DNA of 22,649 nt from Allobutyricicoccus pentlandensis (GTDB taxonomy: Bacteria; Bacillota; Clostridia; Oscillospirales; QAMX01): assembly GCA_904398645.1 (NCBI GenBank), contig CAJFPH010000008.1, positions 1 to 22,649 of the forward strand. Reading direction: 5' to 3'. The notes beneath the pieces are model-generated. The model saw nothing but the letters and a program-made list of their open reading frames with translations, had not been told where the DNA came from and did no database searches. The stretch's first letter is position 1. Every line of letters starts with the position of its first letter. Below are positions 22,049 to 22,649 of this stretch, one piece after another. The translations under genes and the position numbers were made by a program.

Positions 22049-22649
22049 ATGAAACGCAGACGTATACTATCCGTCATCCTTGTGCTGACGTTCCTTTTTG
22101 CAACTCTGCCGCACGTGGGAGCCTTTTCCGATACGGCGGGACATCCGGCGGAGTGGGCAATCGAACGATTCAGCGAATACGGCATCGTTATGGGGTACGA
22201 CGGCTATTTCCGTCCGGACGAACCCATCACGCGCGCAGAATTGGCGGTCATCATTGACCGCATGGTTTCCTATTCGCTCACCGCGCAGAACACCTATCAG
22301 GATCTTGAAGATGGCTGGCACACGGAGGCAGTACTAAAAGTCAGCGCGGCCGGCGTCTTGCAGGGTTATCAGGGATCGGTGCGTCCATTTGACAATATTA
22401 CGCGCGCCGAAGCCGTTATTATGCTGGCCCGCGCTTTCAGCATTGCGGAATATGCGGACGGGATCCGCATTTATGACGATGCGGCCGATATTCCGGATTG
22501 GGCGGCCGGTTTTGTCGGCGCCATGGCTTATGCAGATTACCTCCCGTTTGAAGACACGTTTCAATATGACCAGGATATCACACGTGCGGAAATCGTGTTA
22601 ATTTTGGACCGTCTTCTAACGGAAGTCATACAAAACTCGGGCGTTTACA
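22049..22649 (+). CDS. S-layer-homology (SLH) domain protein, partial
   Basis: The frame opens at ATG 22049 (AGGTG seven bases before) and stays open to the window edge, 200 residues. A signal peptide MKRRRILSVILVLTFLFATL is followed by three SLH repeats, at roughly 28-72 (WAIERFSEYGIVMGYDGYFR then ITRAELAVIIDRM), 85-130 (ITRAEAVIMLARA) and 140-190 (ITRAEIVLILDRL). Each has the conserved ITRAE motif that binds pyruvylated secondary cell-wall polymers in Gram-positive bacteria. The protein is therefore surface-attached; the part beyond 22649 would carry its actual function (S-layer, enzyme or adhesin). Because SLH domains here come straight after the signal peptide, the functional part is expected at the C-terminus. 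It has its own promoter and no neighbour on its strand nearby. Confidence 0.92.
   Translation, partial: MKRRRILSVILVLTFLFATLPHVGAFSDTAGHPAEWAIERFSEYGIVMGYDGYFRPDEPITRAELAVIIDRMVSYSLTAQNTYQDLEDGWHTEAVLKVSAAGVLQGYQGSVRPFDNITRAEAVIMLARAFSIAEYADGIRIYDDAADIPDWAAGFVGAMAYADYLPFEDTFQYDQDITRAEIVLILDRLLTEVIQNSGVY

Overview
The window looks like the chromosome of an anaerobic, Gram-positive gut-type Firmicute (Clostridia, perhaps an Oscillospirales or Christensenellales relative). The reasons are strong AGGAGG-type ribosome sites on nearly every gene, TTGACA/TATAAT-type promoters, Sec lipoproteins with C-terminal lipobox cysteines, an S-layer-homology protein, moderately high GC, and a DNA polymerase I whose proofreading site has decayed. 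The taxonomic guess is inference only.

Layout. (1) Positions 1-1400 hold almost no protein. An array of about 18 degenerate copies of a short palindrome (consensus TGTTGCA-N3-TGCAACA) covers 61-680 and abuts the 3' end of a small XRE-type repressor gene (684-926, minus). A good promoter next to it (1001-1029) leads to a hairpin after about 65 nt, which could be a small RNA. About 330 bp of back-to-back hairpins follow. One stray copy of the palindrome lies at 1427, ahead of an unrecognised gene (1648-2091), and another near 21155. (2) 2245-4236 is a cytoplasmic family 31 glycosidase with its own promoter and terminator. (3) 4339-13982, all on the minus strand, is a compact phage head and short-tail module in canonical order: small terminase, large terminase, portal, scaffold, decoration-like protein, major capsid, connector, nozzle-like tail protein, tail fibre, small end protein. 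All reading frames look intact. No integrase, repressor, replication, tape-measure or lysis gene is present, and host genes flank it directly on both sides. (4) 14204-16134 (minus) carries a MelA-type family 4 alpha-galactosidase and an upstream lipoprotein gene of unknown function. (5) 16313-20876 (plus) is a tight operon: polA, a low-molecular-weight phosphatase, rimI and tsaD (tRNA t6A synthesis). (6) 20877-21241 is a non-coding gap with a cluster of DnaA-box-like sequences. (7) 21242-21826 (minus) is a cyclophilin lipoprotein. (8) From 22049 to the window edge runs a partial S-layer-homology protein.

The two items most worth attention are the palindrome array with its repressor, whose centre-to-centre distances are mostly near 21, 31 or 42 bp (2, 3 or 4 helical turns), and the self-contained capsid module lacking mobility and lysis genes. 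The second could be a prophage remnant, a satellite or a domesticated particle such as a gene transfer agent. All functional statements come from reading sequence motifs; no database search was run.
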